DNA from: Clostridiaceae bacterium
GTDB lineage: Bacteria; Bacillota; Clostridia; Tissierellales; Sporanaerobacteraceae
Assembly: GCA_019391515.1 (NCBI GenBank)
Contig: JAHXQP010000011.1
Coordinates: 1 to 64,000 of the forward strand
Reading direction: 5' to 3'
Length of the DNA: 64,000 bases
In this document: positions 33,778-42,428 of the stretch, in pieces
Layout of the letters: each line of letters begins with the position of its first letter
Numbering within the stretch: the stretch's first letter is position 1
Notes under the pieces: model-generated
The model's input: only the letters and a program-made list of their open reading frames with translations
Told to the model about the DNA's origin: nothing
Database searches by the model: none
Made by a program: the position numbers and the translations under genes

Positions 33778-35088
33778 ATGAAGAATTATGATGTATTAAT
33801 AGTTGGAGGTGGATTAGCTGCCTATTATTCTTCACTTTCATGTAGAAAGAGAGGATTAAAAGTAGCTTTAGTAGAGAAAGCCTTATTAGGAGGCACAGGA
33901 ATTAGAACAGGAGCTTTGCCAGTAAAGAAGTTATTAGATAGTTTTAAAGGAAGAGAAAAGGATAGGGAAAGTATAAAACTAGATTTAATTAAAAACTGGA
34001 ATAAAGATATTAAGTCTTTAGAAAATAGGATAGAAAATGACCTTATAATATCTGGAGTAGATCTATACTTTGGTGATGGAGAGTTTTTAGATGAACATAG
34101 ATACAAAGTAGAAGATAATATATTATATGGAAGATATATTATCATAGCTACAGGTACTGAGGCATCTAGTATAGGAAAAATTGAAATAGATAATGAAAAG
34201 ATCATAACTCACAAAGAGGCAATAGATTTAAACAATATCCCAAAGAAAATAATAATATTAGGAGGCAATGTAGAAGGAATAGAATTTGCCTCCATATATG
34301 CTAATTTAGGAATAGAAGTAGTTGTTGTAGAAAAAGAAAAAACTGTGCTTATGGGAAATGATAAAGATCTAGTTAAACCAATAGAAGATAAGCTAGTGGA
34401 AAATAAGGTCAAGATTATAAAAGGCATAGGGGCTAGAGAAGCCTATATAGATGGAGAAAAAGTGAAAGTAGTACTAGAAAATGGACAAGTATTAGAAGGG
34501 AATAAGGTACTGGTTACATTAAATAGGAAACCAAATTTTCCTAAAGGTATAGAAAGACTAAATATATTGAAAGACGAAACGAAGATAATTGTAGATGAAA
34601 ATTTAAGGACCAATATAGAGCATATCTATGCTGTCGGAGATATAAATGGTATATTGGGAATGGCCCATGTAGCTATTCAACAGGGAATAGCAGTTAGTGA
34701 GCGTATTTCAAAAAATAAACCAGTATATAAGTATTATAAATCCTTGCCAAGGGCTGTTTATACCCTTCCAGAAATGGCTGGAGCTGGTTATCAAGAAGGG
34801 GATTTGATAAGGGAAGGAATAGATTATATAAAAGGATATTCTTACCTTTCAAATACTTGGAGAGGATGGGCAAAAGATATAGAAGAAGGATTTGTAAAGG
34901 TGCTTTTTCATAGGAGTGGAAAATTGTTAGGAATATGGATGGTAGGAGAAAGTGTATCGGAGTATATAGGACTTTTAGGAGTACTACTTGAAAAAAATAT
35001 AACTGTAGATGATATAAAGCATAATTTAATTATTCATCCAACACTATGGGAATCTATATTAGATGCAATTTTAAATGCTGAAAGATAG
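33778..35088 (+). CDS. Dihydrolipoamide-dehydrogenase-like flavoprotein lacking the redox cysteines
   Basis: This 436-residue protein has the full fold of pyridine nucleotide-disulfide oxidoreductases: FAD GxGxxG at the N-terminus (IVGGGLAAYYSS), an NAD(P)-binding GGxxEG motif (ILGGNVEGIEFAS), the second FAD motif (IYAVGDINGI) and the C-terminal interface with HPTLWE, equivalent to the His-Glu dyad. Where lipoamide dehydrogenase has GGTCLNxGCxPSK, it reads GGTGIRTGALPVKK, so both active-site cysteines are missing. It probably binds FAD and NAD(P)H but cannot do disulfide exchange. It lies inside the nucleoside operon, with SD GAAGGAG and a one-base gap, so its substrate may be nucleoside-related. 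The true reaction is unknown. Confidence 0.82.
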   Translation: MKNYDVLIVGGGLAAYYSSLSCRKRGLKVALVEKALLGGTGIRTGALPVKKLLDSFKGREKDRESIKLDLIKNWNKDIKSLENRIENDLIISGVDLYFGDGEFLDEHRYKVEDNILYGRYIIIATGTEASSIGKIEIDNEKIITHKEAIDLNNIPKKIIILGGNVEGIEFASIYANLGIEVVVVEKEKTVLMGNDKDLVKPIEDKLVENKVKIIKGIGAREAYIDGEKVKVVLENGQVLEGNKVLVTLNRKPNFPKGIERLNILKDETKIIVDENLRTNIEHIYAVGDINGILGMAHVAIQQGIAVSERISKNKPVYKYYKSLPRAVYTLPEMAGAGYQEGDLIREGIDYIKGYSYLSNTWRGWAKDIEEGFVKVLFHRSGKLLGIWMVGESVSEYIGLLGVLLEKNITVDDIKHNLIIHPTLWESILDAILNAER

Positions 35089-35101
35089 GAGCGTGGTTTT
35101 A

Positions 35102-35842
35102 ATGTTGCAACCTCATATACTATGTAATAATGAAGATATATCAGAATATGTAATACTTCCAGGAGATCCCCAGAGGGCAACTAGAGTAGCAGAAGGCTTT
35201 TTGGAAGATTGGGAAGAAATAGCTTTTAATAGAGAATTTAAAACTATAACAGGAAAATATAAAGGAGTTTTAGTCACAATTACCTCTACGGGAATTGGAG
35301 GACCCTCTACAGCAATAGCTATAGAAGAGCTCATTGCCTGTGGAGCAAAATACTTCATAAGGATAGGAAGTGGAGGCGCTGTTCAATCTAATATTTCTCT
35401 AGGAGATCTGATAATAGCTACTGCGGCAGTAAGGGAAGATGGAGCTTCTAAGATGTATGTAGAATCAGAATATCCAGCAGTATCAGATGTACTATTTACA
35501 AATCATTTAATAGAAACCTGTAAAGAATTAAAATTTCCATACCACTATGGAATTGTAAGGAGCCATGATTCTTTCTACACTGATAGTGAAGATGAAATAA
35601 TGGAGTATTGGAATGAAAAAAAAGTTCTTGCATCAGATATGGAAACTTCAACCCTCCTTTCATTAGCTCAACTAAAAGGGGTGAAAGCAGCTAGTGTATT
35701 GAATACAGTAGTAGAGTATGAAAGTGATTTAAAAGATGGAGTTGCAGATTATGTAGCTAAAGAAAATATCTGTATAGAAGGAGAAAAAAGAGAAATAAAA
35801 TTGGCTTTAGAAACTATTTATAAAATAGACAAGTTAAAATGA
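35102..35842 (+). CDS. Nucleoside phosphorylase (uridine/purine phosphorylase family)
   Basis: The 246-residue enzyme belongs to the trimeric/hexameric NP-I family: phosphate-binding GDPQRA near the N-terminus, GIGGPSTAIAIEEL, RIGSGGAVQ and the substrate glutamate in SDMETSTLLSLA. It splits imported nucleosides with phosphate into base and ribose 1-phosphate. Uridine-type substrates are suggested by the overall motif set but purine nucleosides are possible. I chose ATG 35102, with AGGAG overlapping the preceding stop; an upstream in-frame TTG lies within the flavoprotein gene. It is the last gene of the operon. Confidence 0.88.
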   Translation: MLQPHILCNNEDISEYVILPGDPQRATRVAEGFLEDWEEIAFNREFKTITGKYKGVLVTITSTGIGGPSTAIAIEELIACGAKYFIRIGSGGAVQSNISLGDLIIATAAVREDGASKMYVESEYPAVSDVLFTNHLIETCKELKFPYHYGIVRSHDSFYTDSEDEIMEYWNEKKVLASDMETSTLLSLAQLKGVKAASVLNTVVEYESDLKDGVADYVAKENICIEGEKREIKLALETIYKIDKLK

Positions 35843-35843
35843 G

Positions 35844-35892
35844 AAAAAAGGCAATAGATTAAAATAGGAGATTTTAATCTATTGCCTTTTTT
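35844..35892 (+). terminator. Terminator of the nucleoside operon
   Basis: A stem of more than 20 bp (ends AAAAAAGGCAATAGATT / AATCTATTGCCTTTTTT) starts two bases after the stop codon. Confidence 0.9.
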
Positions 35893-36003
35893 ATTACCAT
35901 TTTAAGACTAAAGAGTAAAAAAGAAAGATAATTTTTCACTAATAATGTATAATGTAGAGGGGAGTCTTTTTATTATGTTTATAAAACTATGAAGGTGGTT
36001 TAT

Positions 36004-36411
36004 ATGAATAAAAAACTTGAGGTTTTTATTAAGGCAAAATTAAATTTAGTTGAGGAAGAAGAGAGGGTTAAATTTCTAGAAGAAGAACTAGAAGACTTGA
36101 ATATGAAAAGACCAATAAAAGATGGAGAGGTATCTATAAATACTACCCATATTCAAGATGAGCAAGATTATACAAAAATAGGTTTTTTTATAAGGAATGC
36201 AACCCATGAAGTTATAGTTTTAAATCAGATACCAGTAAAATTTATAGCAAAAGAAGGATATATATTAGATATGAAAGGGTACAAGCTTAAGTCACCATTA
36301 GAAATTCCCTCTTATTCGGCCATGCCTTGCAGTATTGATGTGGATAAGGAAAGTTATCCGGATTTTACTTATAGAGTAGTAGTAGATAGTCGAATTGGAT
36401 TTAATAAATGA
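36004..36411 (+). CDS. SLAP-domain-like protein
   Basis: The 135-residue protein ends in a compact beta domain (IGFFIRNATHEVIVLNQIPV to SYSAMPCSIDV) that resembles the small SLAP domain found in many Bacillota. It lacks a signal peptide. I chose ATG 36004 because GAAGGTGG stands six bases upstream; an ATG five codons earlier precedes that SD. It has its own terminator. No pathway link is visible. Confidence 0.6.
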   Translation: MNKKLEVFIKAKLNLVEEEERVKFLEEELEDLNMKRPIKDGEVSINTTHIQDEQDYTKIGFFIRNATHEVIVLNQIPVKFIAKEGYILDMKGYKLKSPLEIPSYSAMPCSIDVDKESYPDFTYRVVVDSRIGFNK

Positions 36412-36413
36412 GT

Positions 36414-36460
36414 AAAAGAAACAAACTTTTGATATTTCTCAAGAGTTTGTTTCTTTTTTT
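36414..36460 (+). terminator. Terminator of the SLAP-like gene
   Basis: AAAAGAAACAAACT / AGTTTGTTTCTTTT with a small inner TGA/TCA pair and a run of seven T. Confidence 0.88.
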
Positions 36461-36612
36461 ATGAAAAAACGTGTGGAAAATGTTAGTATGTATGGACATA
36501 TAGGGAACTCAATACATTATTTTTATAACTTATAAAGAATTTTTAATCTGTATATAAGAAAAAATAAAGATATGCAGAATAATATACTATTTGCATCAGA
36601 GGAGGCAAAAAA

Positions 36613-37752
36613 TTGGCTTTTATGTATAAGAAAAGATTTAGCCTAATATTGTTGCTCATATCTATACTAGTTATATTTTCATTAAATAATAAAATTTTTG
36701 CTGAAGAAAATAGAATAAAAAAAATAGGAATAAATAAGATAACTATTCTTCATACTACGGATATGCATGGAAGAATACTGGAGGAAGATGGTGGAATGGG
36801 TTTTGCAAAGTTAAATACAAAGATTGGAGAGATGAAAAAAGAAAATCCAAATACAATATTATTAGATGTAGGAGATGCTATTCAAGGCTCTGAAATAGCT
36901 AAATTTTCTAAAGGAGAAAGTATTATAAAACTTATGAATGCTATGAAATATGATGGAATGGCAGTTGGCAATCATGAATTTGACTATGGATATGAGAGAC
37001 TTCTAGAACTAAAAGATATTGCAAACTTTCCAATGATATCGGGAAATATTTCAAATGAATATGGAAAGAAAGATTTTAAGCCTTATATTATAAAAGAAGT
37101 GGACGGTATAAAAATAGGGATATTTAGCGTTATTACTCCAGACACCCAATATGCAACTAGTCCTAAAAACATAGAAGGAATAACATTTTTAGATCCTGCC
37201 ATAGCTTCTAGGGAAATAGTAAGACAACTAAAAGACAAAGAAGTAGATATGATTGTAGGATTAACCCACATAGGTATAAGTAAAAGAGGAAACTACTCTT
37301 CTATAGATATAGCTAAAAATGTAAAAGATATAGATATAATAGTAGATGGTCACAGCCATAAGGAATTGGATAAAGGATTGAAAGTAGGAAATACTTTAAT
37401 AGTCCAATCAGGAAAATATACTGAAAACCTAGGTATGGTAGATATTAAATTTCTAGGCAGTAGAATAATATCTAAAAATGCTAGATTGTTTGGTAAAGAT
37501 GAGGCAGTAGAATTAGAAGAAGATAAGGCGATTAAAAAGTTAATAGATGAGATAATAGAGGAAAACAAGCAAAAATCAGCAGAAGTCATTGGGAAACCAA
37601 GGGAAAAAACATATATGGTAAAGCCAGGAGATGTACTATTTAGAATAGGAAAAAAATATAATGTAAGATGGAGTGAACTAGCTAAGTATAATGAAATAGA
37701 AAATCCAAATAAAATCTATCCAGGAGATAGGATAAAAATCCCTGTAAAATAA
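36613..37752 (+). CDS. Secreted metallophosphatase (5'-nucleotidase-like) with LysM
   Basis: This 379-residue exported protein has a signal peptide (about residues 1-30, cleavage near IFAEE), then a calcineurin-like phosphoesterase domain with all metal motifs: HTTDMHG, DVGDAIQGS, GNHEFDYG, THIG and DGHSHKE. UshA-type 5'-nucleotidases continue with a large C-terminal substrate domain. Here that is absent and a single LysM domain (about 335-379, VKPGDVLFRIGKKYNVRW) takes its place, which should bind it to peptidoglycan. It could release nucleosides from nucleotides for the ABC importer 4 kb upstream. Start is TTG 36613, eight bases after GAGGAGG. Confidence 0.85.
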   Translation: MAFMYKKRFSLILLLISILVIFSLNNKIFAEENRIKKIGINKITILHTTDMHGRILEEDGGMGFAKLNTKIGEMKKENPNTILLDVGDAIQGSEIAKFSKGESIIKLMNAMKYDGMAVGNHEFDYGYERLLELKDIANFPMISGNISNEYGKKDFKPYIIKEVDGIKIGIFSVITPDTQYATSPKNIEGITFLDPAIASREIVRQLKDKEVDMIVGLTHIGISKRGNYSSIDIAKNVKDIDIIVDGHSHKELDKGLKVGNTLIVQSGKYTENLGMVDIKFLGSRIISKNARLFGKDEAVELEEDKAIKKLIDEIIEENKQKSAEVIGKPREKTYMVKPGDVLFRIGKKYNVRWSELAKYNEIENPNKIYPGDRIKIPVK

Positions 37753-37753
37753 G

Positions 37754-37779
37754 TATAGACGTGGATTTCCACGTCTATA
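37754..37779. terminator. Bidirectional terminator between convergent genes
   Basis: A 12-bp perfect stem (TATAGACGTGGA and complement) with a 2-base loop lies between two convergent genes. Confidence 0.75.
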
Positions 37780-37782
37780 TCT

Positions 37783-38727
37783 TTACTTATTTATAATTAA
37801 AGTTCCAGTTTTACCTTCTATTCCTTCACTTGCATTTTCAAGGGAAGTTATGAGAGATTTTCTACTTGGATTATTTTTTACGAATTTTATTGCAGCTTTA
37901 ATCTTAGGTAACATAGAGCCAGCAGCAAAATGGCCTTCTTCCATAAGTTTTTCTGCTTCAGCTACTGTTAAATTATCTAGTCCTCTTTGTTCCGGCTTAT
38001 TATAATTTATATAAACTTTTTCTACTGCCGTAAGTATTATTAGCATGTCTGCTTCTAATATTTCACCTAATTTCGCAGCAGCAAAATCCTTGTCTATAAC
38101 GGCTGGTATGCCTTCTATATGGTTATTTCCCTTATCTATAACGGGAATTCCTCCACCCCCAGCAGCAATTACAATATTACCTGCTTCTACAAGGGATTTA
38201 ATAGTAGAAGATTCAACTATATCTATAGGTTCTGGAGAAGGGACTACTCTTCTAAAGCCCCTGCCAGCATCTTCTCTCATAGTATATCCATTTATTTCTT
38301 CTAATCTTTTAGCTTCTTCTTCTGTGAAAAAGGAGCCTATAGGTTTTGTTGGATTTAAAAAGCCTGGATCATCTTTATCTACTAATACCTGTGTAACTAT
38401 TGAAGCTATACCCTTATCTATACCCCTACTTCTCATTTCTCCTCCTATAGCTTGTTGAAGATGGTATCCAATATAGCCTTGACTCATAGCTCCACATTCA
38501 GGAAAAGGCATTTCTCTATTTTCAGTTTCTTCATAAGTCGATACTATCTGACCTACTTGAGGACCATTTCCATGTACTATAGCTATTTCATGTCCAGCTG
38601 CTATCAGGTCTACAACAGATTTAGCTGTAAGCCTTGCCATTTCAAGTTGGGTTCTTGCAGAACTATCCTTTGTATCTTTTTGAAGTGCATTTCCTCCTAA
38701 AGCCAATATAATTCTCTTTTTCTCCAT
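37783..38727 (-). CDS. arcC: Carbamate kinase
   Basis: The 314-residue amino-acid-kinase-fold enzyme makes ATP from carbamoyl phosphate and ADP. Conserved features are LALGGNALQ at the N-terminus, VHGNGPQVGQ, the family segment RRVVPSPEP, VIAAGGGGIPV and VIDKDFAAAKL. No arcA, arcB or carbamoyltransferase gene lies nearby, so the source of carbamoyl phosphate (arginine, purine or agmatine breakdown) is not visible. ATG with SD AAAGGAAG. Confidence 0.95.
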   Translation of the reverse strand: MEKKRIILALGGNALQKDTKDSSARTQLEMARLTAKSVVDLIAAGHEIAIVHGNGPQVGQIVSTYEETENREMPFPECGAMSQGYIGYHLQQAIGGEMRSRGIDKGIASIVTQVLVDKDDPGFLNPTKPIGSFFTEEEAKRLEEINGYTMREDAGRGFRRVVPSPEPIDIVESSTIKSLVEAGNIVIAAGGGGIPVIDKGNNHIEGIPAVIDKDFAAAKLGEILEADMLIILTAVEKVYINYNKPEQRGLDNLTVAEAEKLMEEGHFAAGSMLPKIKAAIKFVKNNPSRKSLITSLENASEGIEGKTGTLIINK

Positions 38728-38826
38728 TATATACGCTTCCTTTCATATAATTTGCTTTTTATATTATAGCATAAAGTTTATAATTATATTTATAATACAA
38801 AGACATTTTAAAAGGAGGTTTTTTAG

Positions 38827-39468
38827 ATGAAAGTTTTAGTAACAGGTTTTGATCCTTTTGATGGAGAAAAAGTGAATCCTGCTTACGAAGCGGTTAAAAG
38901 ATTGGATGACAATATAAATGGAGCGGAAATAATTAAACTAGAAATTCCTACAGTATTTCAAAAGTCAATAGAAGTCCTTGATAAGACTATAGATAGAGAA
39001 AAACCAGATATTGTACTGTGTATAGGTCAAGCTGGTGGAAGATATGATATAACTGTAGAAAGAGTAGCTATAAATATAAATGACGCTAGAATTGAAGACA
39101 ATGAAGGTAATCAACCTATAGATAAACCTATATTTGAAGATGGAGATGCAGCCTATTTTTCAAATCTTCCTATAAAAGCTATGGTTAAAAATATAAGGAA
39201 GGGAAATATACCTGGAAGTATATCCAACTCAGCGGGTACTTTTGTATGCAACCATATCATGTATGGTCTCCTCTACCTAATAGATAAAAAGTATCCAGAT
39301 ATAAGAGGTGGGTTCATCCATGTACCTTTCTTGCCAGAACAAGTAATTGATAAAAACAATACACCAAGTATGAATCTAAAAGATATAACAAAGGCCTTAA
39401 CTTTAGCCATAGAAGCAGCAATAGATAATAAAAAAGATATAAAAACAGTAGAAGGAAAAATTTATTAA
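38827..39468 (+). CDS. pcp: Pyrrolidone-carboxylate peptidase
   Basis: The 213-residue cytoplasmic cysteine peptidase removes N-terminal pyroglutamate from peptides. The catalytic triad of family C15 is in place: Glu78 (ERVAINI), Cys141 ([10 protein letters not shown]) and His165 ([10 protein letters not shown]). Length matches the family. SD AAAAGGAGG precedes the ATG. It is divergent from arcC and probably single. It fits a peptide-scavenging lifestyle with the exported proteases. Confidence 0.95.
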   Translation: MKVLVTGFDPFDGEKVNPAYEAVKRLDDNINGAEIIKLEIPTVFQKSIEVLDKTIDREKPDIVLCIGQAGGRYDITVERVAININDARIEDNEGNQPIDKPIFEDGDAAYFSNLPIKAMVKNIRKGNIPGSISNSAGTFVCNHIMYGLLYLIDKKYPDIRGGFIHVPFLPEQVIDKNNTPSMNLKDITKALTLAIEAAIDNKKDIKTVEGKIY

Positions 39469-39586
39469 TAAGTAAAAAACTTAACATTATTATAAAATAA
39501 TGAAAAAACTATCTTGAGTTAACACAATGCTTCCAAAATAGCCAGTCTAATTAATTAAAAAATAGATTATGAAAAAAGATTTCAAA

Positions 39587-39637
39587 AAATTAAGATGCAT
39601 GGTTTTTTTAGAATATGGAAACCATGCATCTTAATTT
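39587..39637. terminator. Long hairpin after pcp
   Basis: A 19-bp perfect stem (AAATTAAGATGCATGGTTT and complement) with a 13-base loop, A-rich before and T-rich after. Probably the pcp terminator. Confidence 0.7.
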
Positions 39638-39706
39638 ACATAATATTTTAATTAAGGTATCTGTTTACTTTGATATAGGTAGTTTATTTCGAGACTCTTT
39701 TATTAT

Positions 39707-39752
39707 GAGTAAACTTGCTTATAAATAATATGCTTTATAAGCAAGTTTACTC
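39707..39752 (-). terminator. Hairpin at the end of the sugar operon
   Basis: GAGTAAACTTGCTTATA and TATAAGCAAGTTTACTC pair over 17 bp, directly after the hydroxyacid dehydrogenase stop. The T tract is poor. Confidence 0.65.
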
Positions 39753-39758
39753 CATTGA

Positions 39759-40772
39759 TTAAGAAAACATTTTTTTATGACTAATTATATTATTTAATAT
39801 ATTTGCCATCATTTTTGGACTATTAGAGAAAGCATCTTTTGTAGAGCCAGCAATATGAGGCGTTATTGTTATATTATCTAGTTTTAGTATTTCATCATCT
39901 TCGGGGATTGGCTCATTATCAAATACATCTATTGCTGCTCCAAATATCCTATGTTCTTTTAAAGCTTCTACTAGTGCATCTTGATTTACCAATCCAGAAC
40001 GAGCTGTATTTATCAAAACAGCATTTTTTTTCATTAGAGACAACTCTCTTTCATCAATTAGGTGATGAGTATCTTTAGTATATCTTGCGTGGATGGTTAC
40101 TATATCGGAATTTCTTAAAAGGGTGTCTAAGTCTACTATTTCCACACCTTCAAAATTTCCTTTAAAGAAAGGATCATAAGCTATGATGTTGCTGCCAAAT
40201 GCTTTTAAATATCCTGCTACAAGTTGTCCAATGTGACCAAATCCTACTAGGCCTACAGTTTTTCCATTTAATTCAGGTATATAACTGTTGTTTGGAAAGT
40301 CTTTCCTCCATTCATTATTTTTTAAAGCATAGTGTGATCTGGCTATATTTCTTACTTCACTTAATATCATACCCATAGTAAATTCAGCTACAGCTCTGGC
40401 ATTTCTTCCAGGAGTGTTTAAAACTTTTATATTGTTTTGTTTTGCATAGTCTTTGTCGATATTTTCAGTTCCACCCCTTAAAACTCCTATAAGTTTTAAA
40501 TTTTTAGCCTGTGACATTAATTTTTTAGATACTGGTGCAAATTGTACTATTATTATATCAAATTTATCTAAATCATTTAACAGTTTATCAGGTAACTCTA
40601 CAGCTTCTGGACCATTCTGTTCTATGAGTAGATTATCCCTTTGAAGGTCTTCTTGATTTTCATGATACCAATTTCTTATTTCAATATTAACTCCAATTTT
40701 TTCTAAATCTTTAAGTCCATTATACATAGTTTTTTCATCGATGAAATTGTCAGCAATTGCTAATAAATTCAT
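39759..40772 (-). CDS. D-isomer-specific 2-hydroxyacid dehydrogenase
   Basis: The 337-residue NAD-dependent dehydrogenase has the central Rossmann motif GLVGFGHIGQLVAGYL (about 170-190) and the catalytic set Arg (HARYTKDT), Glu in the DVFDNEPIPEDDEILKL segment and His (ITPHIAGST). I chose ATG 40772, preceded by GAGAGGTG; an in-frame GTG at 40787 overlaps the aldolase stop. It is the last gene of the operon and probably reduces or oxidises the short-chain product of the aldolase step. The exact substrate is unknown. Confidence 0.85.
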   Translation of the reverse strand: MNLLAIADNFIDEKTMYNGLKDLEKIGVNIEIRNWYHENQEDLQRDNLLIEQNGPEAVELPDKLLNDLDKFDIIIVQFAPVSKKLMSQAKNLKLIGVLRGGTENIDKDYAKQNNIKVLNTPGRNARAVAEFTMGMILSEVRNIARSHYALKNNEWRKDFPNNSYIPELNGKTVGLVGFGHIGQLVAGYLKAFGSNIIAYDPFFKGNFEGVEIVDLDTLLRNSDIVTIHARYTKDTHHLIDERELSLMKKNAVLINTARSGLVNQDALVEALKEHRIFGAAIDVFDNEPIPEDDEILKLDNITITPHIAGSTKDAFSNSPKMMANILNNIISHKKMFS

Positions 40773-40786
40773 TTTATCACCTCTCA

Positions 40787-41641
40787 CTAGTCTGCCTTAT
40801 TTTCTGAAAATGTCATATTTATTTTGTTTATTATAGTTTTTCTTAATTCCTCTTTCATTGGTTCAAACATTTCATCTGGTAGAGGATCTATTCTTTTTTG
40901 ATATTTAGCTGAGGATTTTAATCCTTTAAACATAGCTATTCTCAAATCAGCATATAGATTTACTTTTGCAATACCATTTTTTATAGCTTCCTGTACTTGA
41001 TCAATAGGGGTTCCAGAACCACCATGTAGAACTAATGGTACAGGGCTTATATCATTTATTTCTTTTAATCTCTCTATATTTAAATTAGGTTCTGAAACAT
41101 AAACACCATGAGATGTACCTATTGAAACAGCTAGAGCATCAACTCTTGTTCTATTTACAAATTCTAAAACTTGATTACATTCTGTTAGTTTAGTATCTCC
41201 AGTGTAGGAACCATCTAGTTCGTTACCACCTACATATCCTAATTCAGCTTCTACAGTTATATTTTTAGGATGAGCTATTTCTACAACTTTTTTAGTATTA
41301 GCTATATTTTCTTCAAAGGATAACATAGAACCATCATACATTACAGAAGTGAATCCATGTTCTATAGCTCTTTCGATTAACTCTATATCAGTTGCATGGT
41401 CTAAATGCAGTACAATAGGTATATTGTACTTTTCAGCAACTCCTTTAACCATAGATGTTATATAATCCATGCCTCTTCCATTTAAATCATGTTCCAATGC
41501 CATTAGAACAACAGGAGATTTTTTTTCTTCACAAGTATCTAATATTGTTCTGATAAGAATATCTTCTGTACAATCAAAAGCGGGTACTCCATATTTTCCT
41601 TTTCTTGCTTTTACTAAAACTTCATTTAAGTTAACTAACAT
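40787..41641 (-). CDS. Class II ketose-phosphate aldolase
   Basis: The 284-residue enzyme is of the fructose/tagatose-bisphosphate aldolase class II family. The zinc and substrate motifs are visible: HLDHATDIE, the YDGSMLSFEEN segment, EAELGYVGG and VLHGGSGTP, with KVNLYADLR for phosphate binding. Such enzymes cleave a ketose 1-phosphate or 1,6-bisphosphate to dihydroxyacetone phosphate and an aldehyde. Within this operon a ketose 1-phosphate made by the FGGY kinase is the most likely substrate. SD AAGGAGG. Confidence 0.85.
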   Translation of the reverse strand: MLVNLNEVLVKARKGKYGVPAFDCTEDILIRTILDTCEEKKSPVVLMALEHDLNGRGMDYITSMVKGVAEKYNIPIVLHLDHATDIELIERAIEHGFTSVMYDGSMLSFEENIANTKKVVEIAHPKNITVEAELGYVGGNELDGSYTGDTKLTECNQVLEFVNRTRVDALAVSIGTSHGVYVSEPNLNIERLKEINDISPVPLVLHGGSGTPIDQVQEAIKNGIAKVNLYADLRIAMFKGLKSSAKYQKRIDPLPDEMFEPMKEELRKTIINKINMTFSENKAD

Positions 41642-41653
41642 TTTTTTTCCTCC

Positions 41654-42412
41654 TTATCTCATCAACATTCCGCCAGTAGCATCTATTGTAGCTCCAGTTA
41701 TATAAGAAGAAGGTTCAGATACCAAGAATAATGCTATATTTGCTATATCTTTTGGAGTTGCAACTCTTCCAACAGGTATCCTATTCAAATAATAATCTTC
41801 TTTTTCTTCTAAAGCTTTCTTTGTCATGTCTGTTTCAACAATACCTAGAGCTATAGCGTTAATATTTATATTATGTTTAGCCATTTCTCTAGCCATAGAT
41901 ATAGTTAGAGAAACTACACCAGCTTTACTTGCGGCATAATGAGCATGACCAGTTGTAGAGCCATTAAAAGCTGCTTGAGATGTTACATTTAATATTTTTC
42001 CTGGTTTATTTTTCTCAATATTTTTTCTTACAAAAGCTTGACTAGTTAGAAAAACAGAAGTTAAATTTACATCAATAGTTTTGTTCCATTCTTCTAGTGA
42101 AATGTCTTCAACCCAGTTTTTAGGCCATATACCTGCATTGTTGACAAGAATATCTACATTTCCAAAAGCTTTTTCACCTTCATCTATTAATCTTTTACAA
42201 TCTTCTGGATTGCCTAAATCAGCTTTTATAGCTATAGCCTTTCCACCCAATTTTTCTATCTCTTCTTTCAGTTCTAGCGCAGCTTTACTACTAGAGTTGT
42301 AATTGATAACAACATTAACACCTTCTTTTGCTAATGCTAAACATATTCCTCTGCCCACACCTCTAGATCCTCCAGTGACAACAGCACATTTTCCACTTAT
42401 TCTTAAATCCAT
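41654..42412 (-). CDS. Short-chain dehydrogenase/reductase (sugar or polyol type)
   Basis: The 252-residue classical SDR has the cofactor motif TGGSRGVGRGI, structural NNAG and the catalytic Ser-Tyr-Lys set with HYAASKAG, and ends with the tetramer segment YITGATIDATGGML. In the operon it is placed to oxidise a polyol to a ketose (or reduce the reverse) before phosphorylation. SD GAGGTGA; twelve bases separate it from the aldolase. Confidence 0.85.
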   Translation of the reverse strand: MDLRISGKCAVVTGGSRGVGRGICLALAKEGVNVVINYNSSSKAALELKEEIEKLGGKAIAIKADLGNPEDCKRLIDEGEKAFGNVDILVNNAGIWPKNWVEDISLEEWNKTIDVNLTSVFLTSQAFVRKNIEKNKPGKILNVTSQAAFNGSTTGHAHYAASKAGVVSLTISMAREMAKHNININAIALGIVETDMTKKALEEKEDYYLNRIPVGRVATPKDIANIALFLVSEPSSYITGATIDATGGMLMR

Positions 42413-42428
42413 CTTAAATCACCTCAAT

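Noticed and set aside
40797-40812. CodY-like sequence at the end of the aldolase gene
   Set aside because: The match to the consensus is comparable, but it lies in the last codons of a coding sequence, far from a promoter, and is probably chance in AT-rich DNA.
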